A stretch of DNA of 64,000 nt, from contig JAGBIJ010000020.1 of the NCBI GenBank assembly GCA_017935045.1, forward strand, positions 1-64,000, written 5' to 3'. The DNA is from Muribaculaceae bacterium (lineage in GTDB: Bacteria; Bacteroidota; Bacteroidia; Bacteroidales; Muribaculaceae). The position numbers and the translations under genes are program-made. The notes beneath the pieces are model-generated. The model was given only the letters and a program-made list of their open reading frames with translations. It made no database searches and was not told where the DNA came from. Each line of letters starts with the position of its first letter. Position 1 is the stretch's first letter. Positions 35,491 to 44,572 of this stretch are shown piece after piece.

Positions 35491-36318
35491 ATGACCCGTA
35501 AAGACTTAATCGACATCATCCGCAAACGCCGCTCCTTCCTCTGCGTCGGCCTTGACACAGATCTGGCAAAAATCCCTCAGCACTTGCTTAAGGAGGATAA
35601 CCCTTATTTCGCTTTCAACAAAGCCATCATTGATGCTACAGCGCCATACTGCGTGGCCTACAAGCCCAATACCGCTTTTTACGAATGTCAGGGACTCGAC
35701 GGATGGAAAGCTCTCGAACTTACCGTAGACTATCTGCGCCGCAACTACCCCAACCACTTCATCATCGCCGATGCCAAACGCGGCGACATAGGCAACACAT
35801 CGAAAATGTATGCCGCCACATTCTTCGACCAGATGGATGTCGACGCCGTGACCGTAGCTCCCTATATGGGCGAAGACTCTGTGACGCCGTTCCTCGACTA
35901 TCCGGGCAAGTGGGTCATCCTGCTCGACCTGACAAGCAACAAAGGTTCGCATGATTTTCAGTTTATGACCGATGCCGACGGCATGCCTCTCTGGGAGAAA
36001 GTATTGCGGACCTCCGCCCGTTGGGCCGATGAAGACAAAATGATGTACGTCGTCGGCGCGACACAAGGCAGCATGTTCGCACAGATACGCCGCGTGGCTC
36101 CCAAGTCATTTCTGCTGGTTCCCGGCGTGGGAGCGCAGGGAGGCAGCCTCGCCGAAGTATGCCGCTACGGCATGACCGACGAATGTGGCCTGCTCGTCAA
36201 CTCATCGCGTGGCATAATCTACGCCTCAAAGGATACGGACTTCGCCGAAGCCGCTGCCGCGGAAGCCGCAAAACTGCAGAATGAAATGGACGGTTACCTG
36301 ACAAAAGCGGGTATCTGA
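35491..36318 (+). CDS. pyrF: Orotidine 5'-phosphate decarboxylase, type 2
   Basis: 275 residues from ATG 35491 ([29 protein letters not shown]). An upstream in-frame start lies inside prfA and was rejected. [16 protein letters not shown] holds the catalytic Lys-Asp array of the active site; [12 protein letters not shown] binds phosphate. The length and the SFLCVGLD start place it in the longer type 2 group. Last step of UMP synthesis, cytoplasmic. Probably co-transcribed with prfA. Confidence 0.94.
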   Translation: MTRKDLIDIIRKRRSFLCVGLDTDLAKIPQHLLKEDNPYFAFNKAIIDATAPYCVAYKPNTAFYECQGLDGWKALELTVDYLRRNYPNHFIIADAKRGDIGNTSKMYAATFFDQMDVDAVTVAPYMGEDSVTPFLDYPGKWVILLDLTSNKGSHDFQFMTDADGMPLWEKVLRTSARWADEDKMMYVVGATQGSMFAQIRRVAPKSFLLVPGVGAQGGSLAEVCRYGMTDECGLLVNSSRGIIYASKDTDFAEAAAAEAAKLQNEMDGYLTKAGI

Positions 36319-36402
36319 TTTTCTTTTTTTCACAGTGACCAACATTTCTCCCGGCTAAAGCGTTATAATAGCAGATTATGAAACTTTAATTTACTTACTA
36401 TT

Positions 36403-36609
36403 ATGAAAACTTTAGCCATTATTTGCTACGTAATCGGCGCCTGCCTGCTGGTAGCATCTTGTTTCACAACCGGAGTGGCTCTTACCTGGTGGTTGGGCGG
36501 AGCTGCTGTCATTCTTCTGATTGCCGGATGCGTTTTCCAGTTCAATGTCAAAAAACGCGATGTTGATGACCTCATCAATGCAGAACGCAATTCCCATTTC
36601 AACGGCTGA
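36403..36609 (+). CDS. Small two-helix membrane protein of unknown function
   Basis: 68 residues with two hydrophobic helices (about 4-22 and 26-46, IICYVIGACLLVASCF and WWLGGAAVILLIAGCVF) and a charged cytoplasmic tail KKRDVDDLINAERN. Not recognised. It starts 84 bp after pyrF with an A/T-rich leader and is followed by a large hairpin. Confidence 0.6.
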   Translation: MKTLAIICYVIGACLLVASCFTTGVALTWWLGGAAVILLIAGCVFQFNVKKRDVDDLINAERNSHFNG

Positions 36610-36628
36610 ACCGCAGCTGTTGCCAAAG

Positions 36629-36678
36629 ATATACCGACGGCTGACGCATACCGAAATTCGTCAGCCGTCGGTGTATCA
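36629..36678. terminator. Hairpin between convergent genes
   Basis: ATACCGACGGCTGACG/CGTCAGCCGTCGGTGTAT, a stem of about 16 bp with a 12-nt loop. It separates convergent genes and may act on both; no strong T-run on either side. Confidence 0.55.
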
Positions 36679-36691
36679 TACCTGCTCCTGT

Positions 36692-37423
36692 TCAAAACCA
36701 GCTTTCGGCCTGAGCCAGCGAAGCCGGTTTCCCTATGTCTATCAGCCGCAGCCCATCGGCTGCCATGCCGCGTATCGGCGATGACGCCCCGGCTTTGGCC
36801 AGATAATAATCCATTATCGGGAACTTGCCCTTATACCCCTCCGCCCGCATCCTGGCCAACATCCGCGGACTGACGGCATGAATACCTGAAAACGCATACA
36901 TCCGCAGGCCTGGCTCAACTCTGAATCCTGCCGGACGCAATTCTTCCGACTTAAAGTTTCTCCATCCGACCAGATTCATTCCGCGGTCAAAGTAGAGTCG
37001 GCGCGACGAATCCCTGTCGCTGACCAGCAGCGTGGCATCAGCGTCTGACTCAGCGTGAGCCTTCATCAGTCCCGCCAGATCTGCATTGCTAAGTATATCT
37101 ACATTGTGTATCAGGAACGGCTGCTCATCCGCGCACAGCCAGCCGGCGGCATGCAGCAATGCCCCGCCTGTGTCGAGCAGAAGCTCCGATTCGTCACTGA
37201 CAGCTACATCAATTCCGAAATCACGGCCGGAGAGAAAATCGACTATCTGATCGGCAAAATGGTGTACATTTACCAATATGCGGTCAAAACCCTGTTCTCG
37301 CAACGAGACAATCACTCTCTCAAGCATAGGTGTCCCCGCGACAGGCACGAGAGCCTTCGGATGCTCCAAAGTCCACGGCTTCAGACGCGTACCGAGACCG
37401 GCGGCCAGCACAAATGCTTTCAT
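36692..37423 (-). CDS. MurU-like sugar-phosphate nucleotidyltransferase
   Basis: 243 residues. MKAFVLAAGLGTRLKPWT is the nucleotidyltransferase signature, followed by HPKALVPVAGTPMLERVI and VNVHHFADQIVDFL, FLIHNVDILSNADL with the metal-binding Asp. Among relatives, MurU makes UDP-MurNAc from MurNAc-1-phosphate in cell-wall recycling. The 4-bp overlap with an AmgK-like kinase gene directly upstream strongly supports this reading; a GDP-mannose or dTDP-glucose type enzyme is less likely in this context. Confidence 0.8.
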   Translation of the reverse strand: MKAFVLAAGLGTRLKPWTLEHPKALVPVAGTPMLERVIVSLREQGFDRILVNVHHFADQIVDFLSGRDFGIDVAVSDESELLLDTGGALLHAAGWLCADEQPFLIHNVDILSNADLAGLMKAHAESDADATLLVSDRDSSRRLYFDRGMNLVGWRNFKSEELRPAGFRVEPGLRMYAFSGIHAVSPRMLARMRAEGYKGKFPIMDYYLAKAGASSPIRGMAADGLRLIDIGKPASLAQAESWF

Positions 37424-38802
37424 GACAACACCTCCATTATACCCTGCTCTCTGTGTTCAAGCACTACTCTGACGTCATCGCCATATTTCCGGGCTATATG
37501 GTGCGCCGTGCGCTCGGCCGAATAGACCGAGCGATGCCGTCCGCCTGTACATCCGAACCCTATCTGCAGCGAAGAAAATCCACGCTTCACATATCGTTCA
37601 ATAGCCGGATCGGTCATGTCCCATGCCGACTTCAGAAACGGCTGAATCTCGCCTCGCTCCTCCAGGAAACCGATTACCGGCAGGTCGCGTCCCGTCAGAG
37701 GCTTGAAGCGGTCATAACGTCCCGGATTGTGCAACGCACGACAGTCAAACATGAAGCCTCCTCCATTACCGGTAAGGTCCTCGGGATAGCCAAGTTTATA
37801 TGAAAAACTGAATACACGCACCGTCAGCCGCCCGTCGCCGGCATCTTTTCTGAACCGCTCCAGCTCTGCCGCAGCCTCAAGAGCGGCCTTAAGAGCGGGA
37901 TACCCGTCTGCGGCTCCGTTGCGCAAAAGAGCATGCACATTGTCAAGCGCAGCAGGTATGCTCTCTATGAAGTGCGACTTGCGCTCGGTCAGGCCACGCA
38001 GTCCGTATGCGCCCAGCACCTGCAGCGTCCGGAACAATACCATATCGTCAAGCAGTCCGGCGCTGACGGACGCTTCTCCGGCTGCCGCGTTATACTCCCT
38101 GATATACATGTCAGCCATCTTCTTACGGAATTCCGCTGAAAATCCGGCACGCGCCTGCCACAGAAATGAAGCTACGTCATACAGTACCGGCCCCGTCCTC
38201 ATGCTCTGGAAGTCTATCCACCAGGGGTGGCCGCCGTGGATCATCACATTGCGGCTCTGACAGTCACGATACATGTTGCCTACAGGCTGCTCCTCAATCA
38301 TCTTGCGCGAAAACTTCTGAAAATCGCGCTCCAGAGCCACATCGTCGGCCACAATTCCGGCCGGCTTGAGAAAGCAATATTGAAAATAGCGCATGTCGGC
38401 CAGATACAGATCCATATCCATTACCGGAAGCCGGCCCTCCAGCCCCCCGGTCCGCTGTACCTTGACCAGCGACTTCAATGTCTCCTCCACGAACTCAGAC
38501 GCAGCACTGTCCGCAAGCATCGAGAACAGCGGCTGATTGCCGAGATCCTGCTGCAGATACGCCATGCCGTCAGCCGAGACTCCATATATTTCAGGTACCT
38601 TCACTCCGGCTTTGGCCAGAACCCGGTCTATCATGATAAAGCAGTCATTCTCCTGACGCGATACACCGATGCACCCTATGGATGTCCCGGCTTCGGAGCC
38701 GAGCCTGCAATACCTGCGGCCCGACCCGCTGCCCGTAAGCGGCATATACGAAGTCGGTCTGCATCCGAACCTCCGCATGTATAGTTTTTCCAATCTTTCC
38801 AT
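37420..38802 (-). CDS. AmgK-like sugar kinase fused to a RapZ C-terminal domain
   Basis: 460 residues, two domains. Residues 1-320 are an aminoglycoside-phosphotransferase-like kinase: YRDCQSRNVMI holds the catalytic loop Asp180 and Asn185 (the usual His is Tyr178), and WWIDFQ the metal-binding Asp197. AmgK phosphorylates MurNAc/GlcNAc at the anomeric carbon. Residues about 325-450 match the RapZ C-terminal domain (VFSFSYKLGYPEDL, FDCRALHNPGRYDRFKPLTG, GCTGGRHRSV at 417-426). In E. coli RapZ this domain senses glucosamine-6-phosphate and binds small RNA. The fusion therefore could sense an amino-sugar metabolite while activating salvaged MurNAc. Paired with the MurU-like gene. Confidence 0.82.
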   Translation of the reverse strand: MERLEKLYMRRFGCRPTSYMPLTGSGSGRRYCRLGSEAGTSIGCIGVSRQENDCFIMIDRVLAKAGVKVPEIYGVSADGMAYLQQDLGNQPLFSMLADSAASEFVEETLKSLVKVQRTGGLEGRLPVMDMDLYLADMRYFQYCFLKPAGIVADDVALERDFQKFSRKMIEEQPVGNMYRDCQSRNVMIHGGHPWWIDFQSMRTGPVLYDVASFLWQARAGFSAEFRKKMADMYIREYNAAAGEASVSAGLLDDMVLFRTLQVLGAYGLRGLTERKSHFIESIPAALDNVHALLRNGAADGYPALKAALEAAAELERFRKDAGDGRLTVRVFSFSYKLGYPEDLTGNGGGFMFDCRALHNPGRYDRFKPLTGRDLPVIGFLEERGEIQPFLKSAWDMTDPAIERYVKRGFSSLQIGFGCTGGRHRSVYSAERTAHHIARKYGDDVRVVLEHREQGIMEVLS

Positions 38803-38843
38803 AATATATTCATCCTATTCGGACCTGCCCGTCCGACCGGAGT

Positions 38844-38852
38844 GCAAAATTA
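38844..38852 (-). promoter_or_regulatory. -7 element of the kinase/nucleotidyltransferase operon
   Basis: TAATTTTGC on the minus strand, about 42 nt before the start codon at 38802. The -33 box is not obvious. It is placed back-to-back with the pgk promoter. Confidence 0.5.
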
Positions 38853-38862
38853 AGCATAAGTT

Positions 38863-38894
38863 TTTGAAAAGTCCATAATTTTTTGTAATTTCGC
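38863..38894 (+). promoter_or_regulatory. Promoter of pgk
   Basis: TTG at 38864-38866, 19 bp, TAATTTCGC at 38886-38894. Leader about 105 nt containing an imperfect CCACAC...GTGTGG pairing. Confidence 0.55.
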
Positions 38895-39007
38895 GTTGAA
38901 AATGCCAACCCCACACTTTCGGCAGTGTTATTTACGTGTGGAGTCATCTTTCCTATAAGGATGCATCCGACTGACAATTAGTTTCAAATATATTATAATT
39001 TTTCAGA

Positions 39008-40264
39008 ATGGCTAATATTGATAATTACAATTTTGCCGGCAAAAAGGCAATAGTACGTGTAGACTTCAACGTGCCTCTCGATGAGAACGGTCACATAACC
39101 GACGATACCCGCATACGCGGCGCGCTGCCCACTCTCAAAAAAATCCTCTCTGACGGCGGAAGCCTCATTCTTATGAGCCACATGGGCAAACCTAAGGGCA
39201 AGGTCAACATGAAGCTCAGCCTCGGACAGATCCGCGATGACGTAGCCAAAGCTCTCGGCACCGACGTGATTTTCGTACCGGACTGCATGAAAGCGCAGCA
39301 AGCTGCCGCTGACCTCAAGCCCGGACAGGTGCTGCTGCTTGAGAACCTCCGCTTCTATCCCGAGGAAGAGGGCAAACCCACAGGCATAGACAAAAATGAT
39401 CCCGCCTACGACGAGGCCAAGAAAGCCATGAAGGAAAGCCAGAAAGAGTTTGCCAAGACTCTGGCAAGCTATGCCGATGTCTACGTAAACGACGCCTTCG
39501 GCACAGCCCACCGCAAGCACGCCTCTACGGCTGTCATAGCCGACTACTTCGCTCCCGAAGACAAGATGCTCGGATACCTTATGGAGAAAGAGGTAAAGGC
39601 TGTAGACAACATCCTCTCTGACATAAAGCGGCCCTTTACCGCTATCATGGGCGGCTCTAAAGTATCTACCAAAATCGGCATCATAGAGAACCTGATGGAC
39701 AAAGTCGACAACCTGATTCTCTGCGGCGGCATGACATATACTTTCGCCAAAGCCATGGGCGGACATATCGGCAACTCCATCTGCGAGGATGACAAACTTG
39801 ATCTGGCGCTCGACATCATGAAAAAGGCCAAGGAGAAGGGCGTGAATCTCGTGCTCGGCACTGACTGCGTGGCAGCCGACGCATTCTCCAACGATGCCCA
39901 CACTCAGGTATGCCCCGCCTCCGCCATACCCGAAGGCTGGGAAGGCCTGGACGCAGGTCCCGAGACCATAAAGAGCTTCCGCGCGGCCATTCTGCCCGCA
40001 AAAACCATCCTTTGGAACGGCCCCGCAGGCGTATTTGAGTTCGACAACTTTACCGCAGGCTCACGCGCAATAGCCGAAGCCATAGTCGAAGCTACAGACA
40101 ACGGCGCCTTCTCTCTCGTAGGCGGCGGCGACTCCGTCGCATGTGTCAACAAGTTCGGCATGGCGGACTCCGTAAGCTACGTGTCCACCGGAGGCGGCGC
40201 ACTGCTGGAAGCCATCGAGGGTAAAGTGCTTCCCGGCATCGCCGCTATAAAAGGCGATAAGTAA
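39008..40264 (+). CDS. pgk: Phosphoglycerate kinase
   Basis: 418 residues. [13 protein letters not shown] (substrate-binding RVDFNVP), [47 protein letters not shown] and the nucleotide site [13 protein letters not shown] with the C-terminal [14 protein letters not shown]. It transfers phosphate between 1,3-bisphosphoglycerate and ADP in glycolysis. Single gene; full length for the family. Confidence 0.96.
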   Translation: MANIDNYNFAGKKAIVRVDFNVPLDENGHITDDTRIRGALPTLKKILSDGGSLILMSHMGKPKGKVNMKLSLGQIRDDVAKALGTDVIFVPDCMKAQQAAADLKPGQVLLLENLRFYPEEEGKPTGIDKNDPAYDEAKKAMKESQKEFAKTLASYADVYVNDAFGTAHRKHASTAVIADYFAPEDKMLGYLMEKEVKAVDNILSDIKRPFTAIMGGSKVSTKIGIIENLMDKVDNLILCGGMTYTFAKAMGGHIGNSICEDDKLDLALDIMKKAKEKGVNLVLGTDCVAADAFSNDAHTQVCPASAIPEGWEGLDAGPETIKSFRAAILPAKTILWNGPAGVFEFDNFTAGSRAIAEAIVEATDNGAFSLVGGGDSVACVNKFGMADSVSYVSTGGGALLEAIEGKVLPGIAAIKGDK

Positions 40265-40853
40265 GCGCCCCTGCCGAAACAACCGTATTATATCGGGAGT
40301 GTGTCAGACGCATGATTGCCTGACGCGCTCCCGATTCGTTATTGCACTATACTCCAGCCAATCCTAAGATGAGCCGCAACTGTTAAAAAATATAAAAAGC
40401 AGAAGCACGCGAGCGCGGATATACGCTGATTCAGCTGTTTGCAAATTACTTAAATATAAGATTTTAAGCCCGAAACAGAAAAAATATGCTGTGAAACATC
40501 TAAAATTTAAAAGGCGAAACCTTGCGACATTGTAAATTAATGCTTAATTTTGCAAAGTTAAGCATATATGATGCAATATATCTGAGTGTAGCAACGTATA
40601 ATAATAGACCCCGCGCTTAACGGCGGCCATACGCCCCGCTTGTGAAGCCGCTCCTCCGGTCAGTTAACCTATATGGCTCAATACCTGCAAAAGACTCCAG
40701 ACAGTACGCCATTTTACGCTTGACAGTACTCTCCCCTACCGCCAGGACGTAAGCCGGGTAAAGCCAGACATGCGGACTGCATCAAGAAACGAATATACAG
40801 ATTAAATATACAATAACTTTAATATTAACAATCAACTAATTCTCAAACTGATT
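40265..40853 (+). promoter_or_regulatory. Intergenic region with promoter and ~290-nt leader of the TonB operon
   Basis: The first 55 nt after pgk contain a GGGAG(T)-type stem (CGGGAGTG...CGCTCCCG, 40293-40334) that may end pgk. A promoter is clear at 40522-40553: TTG 40522-40524, 20 bp, TAATTTTGC 40545-40553. The leader runs about 290 nt to the exbB start and has several possible stems (GGCGGCCATACGCC region, CTTGACAGTACT region). I recognise no named riboswitch in it. Confidence 0.6.
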
Positions 40854-41702
40854 ATGGAAGCTACAACTCCCAAGCCCGCAGCCCCCAAAGCTGCGCCTAA
40901 GAAGAAAGAAGAAAAGATCAGCAACGTGAAAGGTATCAGCAGCGCCTTTATCGTAATTCTGGCCTGCGCCGCTCTGGCTGTATGCCTGTTTATGTTCGTG
41001 ATGGGCGATCCCGCCAACTTCTCTGAGAACGATCCCGCCAACGGCCATCCCCTCAACTACCTCGGCACAGTGTACAAAGGCGGTGTCATCGTGCCTATCC
41101 TCATCACTCTGCTCTTCACTGTAATCGTACTCTCCATCGAGCGCTGGATTGCTCTTAGCTCTGCCAAGGGCAAAGGATCAGTTCCCAAATTTGTCCTCAA
41201 CATCAAGCAGGATCTCGCTGCCGGTAAGATTGACCAGGCTCTCAACCGCTGCAAGCAGCAGCGTGGTTCCGTAGCTTCCGTCGTACACGCAGTACTCGTG
41301 AAATACAAAGAGATGGACGCCAACACCGTTCTCTCCAAAGAGCAGAAGCTGACTATCCTCCGCAACGAAGTGGAAGAGGCTACCGCCCTTGAGATGCCCT
41401 CCCTGCAGCAGAACCTCCCCATCGTCGCTACCCTGACTACTCTCGGTACTCTGGTCGGTCTGCTCGGTACTGTGCTCGGTATGATCAAGTCTTTCCAGGC
41501 TCTGGCAAACTCCGGCGCGCCTGACGCAACTCAGCTGTCTACAGGTATTTCCGAGGCCCTTATCAATACCGCTACCGGTATCGCCACCGGCGCCCTCGCA
41601 GTTATATCCTACAACTTCTACACAAACAAAATCGACAACCTTACCTACGCTATCGACGAAGTTGGTTTCTCAATCGTAGCTACATTCTCTGCCACTCACT
41701 AA
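40854..41702 (+). CDS. exbB: ExbB/TolQ/MotA-family proton channel subunit
   Basis: 282 residues. Ala/Lys/Pro-rich cytoplasmic start, then a first helix (SAFIVILACAALAVCLFMFV), a second near 75-95 (GVIVPILITLLFTVIVLSIERW) and the paired C-terminal helices with LPIVATLTTLGTLVGLLGTVLGMIKSF and TGISEALINTATGIATGALAVISYNFY. These form the channel with ExbD that energises TonB by the proton gradient. First gene of exbB-exbD-exbD-tonB. Confidence 0.92.
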   Translation: MEATTPKPAAPKAAPKKKEEKISNVKGISSAFIVILACAALAVCLFMFVMGDPANFSENDPANGHPLNYLGTVYKGGVIVPILITLLFTVIVLSIERWIALSSAKGKGSVPKFVLNIKQDLAAGKIDQALNRCKQQRGSVASVVHAVLVKYKEMDANTVLSKEQKLTILRNEVEEATALEMPSLQQNLPIVATLTTLGTLVGLLGTVLGMIKSFQALANSGAPDATQLSTGISEALINTATGIATGALAVISYNFYTNKIDNLTYAIDEVGFSIVATFSATH

Positions 41703-41764
41703 TCCGTGAGATTCACACGAGTAAGCACACTACACCCTATAAACCAAATTAAGTTAATAGCAAT

Positions 41765-42499
41765 ATGGGAAGAGTAAAACAAAACAAAAAGAGCACATTC
41801 ATCGACATGACAGCGATGAGTGACGTGACTGTGCTCCTTCTGACCTTCTTCATGTTGACATCTACATTCTTGGCAAAAGCCCCCTACCAGGCGACCACTC
41901 CCCCCTCCGTCTCCACAGAGGAAATGCCAATGAATAACGTCGTGGAAATCCTTGTCAATCCTCAGGGAAAGGTTTGGATTACCATGAACAACGATACTGC
42001 TCAGGAAGCATCCAACGAAAAGATGCGTATCGAACTGCTTCAGAACATGCAGGCCGAATATGAGCAGCAGACCGGCAAGAAGGTCAATTTCACTAACGAG
42101 CAGATGCAGGCTTTCGCCAAGCAGGGTGCTTTCGGTGTCCCCTTCAATCAGCTTCCTGCCTTCCTCAGTGCCAGCACTGAAGAACAGGACTCCTGGCTTG
42201 CGGGCAAAGAGGTAGCCCAGGGCAAACAGTCCGGCATACCCATCAAAGCCCAGACCGAGGAGGAAAAGGAGCGCATCCGTAACTCCAAGAAGGGCTACAC
42301 TGAATATCAGATGTGGATCAACGCCATCTCCAAGACATCCAACGATGCATTGAAGCAGGCTATCATCAACGGTACAGGCTTCTCGCTGAAGGCTGACCAA
42401 AGCACATCTTTCGCTGTAGTACACATGGTAATGGACAACATGCAGACCATAGGCAAGAACAAGTTCACGCTCGTGACTGCACTGAAAACAGAAGAATAA
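41765..42499 (+). CDS. exbD: ExbD/TolR-family protein 1
   Basis: 244 residues. FIDMTAMSDVTVLLLTFFMLTSTF has the single membrane helix with its proton-carrying Asp (SDV), then a long periplasmic domain of about 190 residues with a Gln/Lys-rich insert, larger than the E. coli ExbD (about 140). Second gene of the operon. The two ExbD proteins probably form a heterodimer in the ExbB pentamer, as is usual in this phylum. Confidence 0.88.
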   Translation: MGRVKQNKKSTFIDMTAMSDVTVLLLTFFMLTSTFLAKAPYQATTPPSVSTEEMPMNNVVEILVNPQGKVWITMNNDTAQEASNEKMRIELLQNMQAEYEQQTGKKVNFTNEQMQAFAKQGAFGVPFNQLPAFLSASTEEQDSWLAGKEVAQGKQSGIPIKAQTEEEKERIRNSKKGYTEYQMWINAISKTSNDALKQAIINGTGFSLKADQSTSFAVVHMVMDNMQTIGKNKFTLVTALKTEE

Positions 42500-42506
42500 C
42501 AACGAC

Positions 42507-43259
42507 ATGGCACAGATTGAATCAGGCGGTGGCAACAGCAAAGGCAAGAACCACCAGAAAAAAATGACCATCCGTGTGGACTTCACCCCGATGGTGGACA
42601 TGAACATGTTGCTTATCACATTCTTCATGCTTTGTACAACGATGATTAAGACCCAGACTCTTAATATCGCGCTCCCCTCCAATAAGGAGAATCTCAATCA
42701 GGAACAGATGAACCAGGCCAGCACCAAGAACGCTGTGACTATCATAGTCGATGCAAAACGTCTGGCCAACGGTCAGGTCGACTCGACTTCCGGAGCCGTT
42801 GTCCCCGAAATATATTACTACGAGGGCAAAGCTAACGAAATCGAAGGACAGGTCATCCTTGACGAAACCAACCCTGACAACATTGTCGTCAATCTTCCGG
42901 CCGGTCAGGAGAAGATTCAGAAATCCTCTTTTGACATGTCTTCCAAAGAAGGCATACGCGCCTACATCAAAAAGCGCAACGACAAGGTGCTTGAGCAAAT
43001 CGAGCCTATCAGGAAGGAGTTCAAGGAAGGCAAGAAGACTCAGGCCGAGTTCGACAGTCTGGCCAAGATAGTACGTGCAAATGAAGACATCGAGAAGCCC
43101 GTCATCATCATCAAGGCCACCGATGCAGCCAGCTACGGCAGTATCGTGGCTCTGCTGGACGAGATGCAGATCAACCAGATTGCAAAATATCAGATTGACA
43201 ACATCACGGCTCAGGACAAGGCTCTGCTCGAGAACTATCAGAAGAGGCACAATAAGTAA
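42507..43259 (+). CDS. exbD: ExbD/TolR-family protein 2
   Basis: 250 residues. TIRVDFTPMVDMNMLLITFFMLCTTM has the DxxPMVDMxxLLITFFM signature of ExbD with the key Asp in the helix. The periplasmic part includes an insert of about 60 residues rich in Lys/Glu (SSKEGIRAYIKKRNDKVLEQIEP). It lies 7 bp after the first exbD. Confidence 0.9.
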   Translation: MAQIESGGGNSKGKNHQKKMTIRVDFTPMVDMNMLLITFFMLCTTMIKTQTLNIALPSNKENLNQEQMNQASTKNAVTIIVDAKRLANGQVDSTSGAVVPEIYYYEGKANEIEGQVILDETNPDNIVVNLPAGQEKIQKSSFDMSSKEGIRAYIKKRNDKVLEQIEPIRKEFKEGKKTQAEFDSLAKIVRANEDIEKPVIIIKATDAASYGSIVALLDEMQINQIAKYQIDNITAQDKALLENYQKRHNK

Positions 43260-43300
43260 TGGATGTTAGATTTATTAACCGATAAAAACAGATTGAATTT

Positions 43301-44179
43301 ATGGCAAAAGGAGTAGATCTAACCTCACAAGAATGGCGTGACATAGTCTTCGAAGGCAAAAACAAGGAGTTCGGCGCATACCAGCTCCGTAAGAAAAGCC
43401 CCAAGCGCCATTATTTCGCTATTATTGGCATCATTATTCTTCTCATAGCTGTAGCAATTCTGGTTTTCAGCTGGAACAAATATCAGGAAATCAAGGAGGC
43501 CGAGGCATTGGCCAAAGGCGCCCAGATGTCTGAGGTAATGTTCGAGCAGGAAACTCAGGAAGAACAGCAGGAAGAGGAAGAAGTCAAGTATGAAGAACAG
43601 CCCGAACCCGAGCAGCAGGTGGAGGAAGAACAGGTTGCTTCGCAGCAGGTTACTACCATCGCTATCGTGGACAAGCCTGATGCCGACAAAGAGGTTAAGA
43701 ACATGGACCAGATTCAGGAGAATCAGGCTCAGGTGGGCAACATAAATCAGGAAGGTAAGATTGACATTACCGAGGTACAGCAGAAGACAGCTGCCGTGAC
43801 TGTAGTAGAGAAAGTCGAGCCTAAGCCTGAGCCTATAGTTGAGAAGAAAAACGAACCTGAGAAAATCTTCGAAGCTGTAGAGCAGCCCGCAGAGTTCCCC
43901 GGTGGCATGGCTGCCCTCAACAAGTGGCTCAACAACAACCTCCGCTATCCCGAGGCTGCTCAGGAGAACGGCATACAGGGCCGCGTGGTTGTCAAGTTTA
44001 CTGTTGAAAAAGACGGAAGCATCTCCAACCCCACTATCGTGCGTGGTGTCGACAAGGACCTCGACCGCGAGGCTATCCGCGTAGTCAAGAAGATGCCTAA
44101 GTGGAAAGCTGGTAAGAACAACGGTGTAGCCGTACGCTCTTACTTCAACCTCCCCGTCAACTTCAAGATCCAGCAATGA
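43301..44179 (+). CDS. tonB: Energy transducer TonB
   Basis: 292 residues. An N-terminal stretch WRDIVFEGKNKEFGAYQLRK, typical of Bacteroidota TonB, precedes one membrane helix (about 37-55). A Glu/Gln/Pro-rich spacer of about 130 residues crosses the periplasm, and the C-terminal TonB domain begins near residue 200 (EFPGGMAALNKWLNNNLRYP, GRVVVKFTVEKDGSISNPTIVRG, MPKWKAGKNNGVAVRSYFNLPVNFK). It passes energy to outer-membrane transporters. Last gene before a terminator. Confidence 0.93.
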   Translation: MAKGVDLTSQEWRDIVFEGKNKEFGAYQLRKKSPKRHYFAIIGIIILLIAVAILVFSWNKYQEIKEAEALAKGAQMSEVMFEQETQEEQQEEEEVKYEEQPEPEQQVEEEQVASQQVTTIAIVDKPDADKEVKNMDQIQENQAQVGNINQEGKIDITEVQQKTAAVTVVEKVEPKPEPIVEKKNEPEKIFEAVEQPAEFPGGMAALNKWLNNNLRYPEAAQENGIQGRVVVKFTVEKDGSISNPTIVRGVDKDLDREAIRVVKKMPKWKAGKNNGVAVRSYFNLPVNFKIQQ

Positions 44180-44202
44180 TTCCATAATCACTATCCCTTT
44201 TA

Positions 44203-44243
44203 TAGAGAGGATGCGGCCTACCCGGTCGCATTCTCTTGTTTTA
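44203..44243 (+). terminator. Intrinsic terminator of the exbB-exbD-exbD-tonB operon
   Basis: AGAGAGGATGCGGCC pairs with GGTCGCATTCTCTT around a short loop, then TGTTTT; 24 nt after the tonB stop. Confidence 0.8.
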
Positions 44244-44572
44244 TACCCTTACGCCTCAGAACGCAGCCTATAGAGTGCGACCGGGAAGATATACTATTTA
44301 TCTTCGGATGTCAGGACTGCAACTTCGTCAGAATTAAGTGACCGCTAAAGAAGTATCATGAGTTATGAAATCAGATTTTGGCTTCTGCATATCCATCTCT
44401 GAGGCAAACATCATAACGTCATCGTGACGCAGACCACAGACAAACGGTCGAGTCTGTCACGATAAGCGATTTTAGATACGTTAAAAGCAAGAGGCAGTAT
44501 AATAATAGCGTAAGACAAGAGACAATAACAGGTAAATTTTTTCGTTAAAGTTTCATCTGAAACTATATTACA
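44244..44572. other. AT-rich intergenic stretch, no gene seen
   Basis: About 330 bp with no supported ORF. It is clearly more AT-rich than the flanks and marks the left edge of the accessory region. A short CGTCATCGTGACG palindrome-like element is present near 44417-44429. No promoter with both boxes was found for the lipoprotein downstream. Confidence 0.5.

Noticed and set aside
40265..40853. Named riboswitch, SRP RNA, tmRNA or 6S RNA in the exbB leader
   Set aside because: None of the conserved core sequences known to me could be placed; only generic stems were seen.
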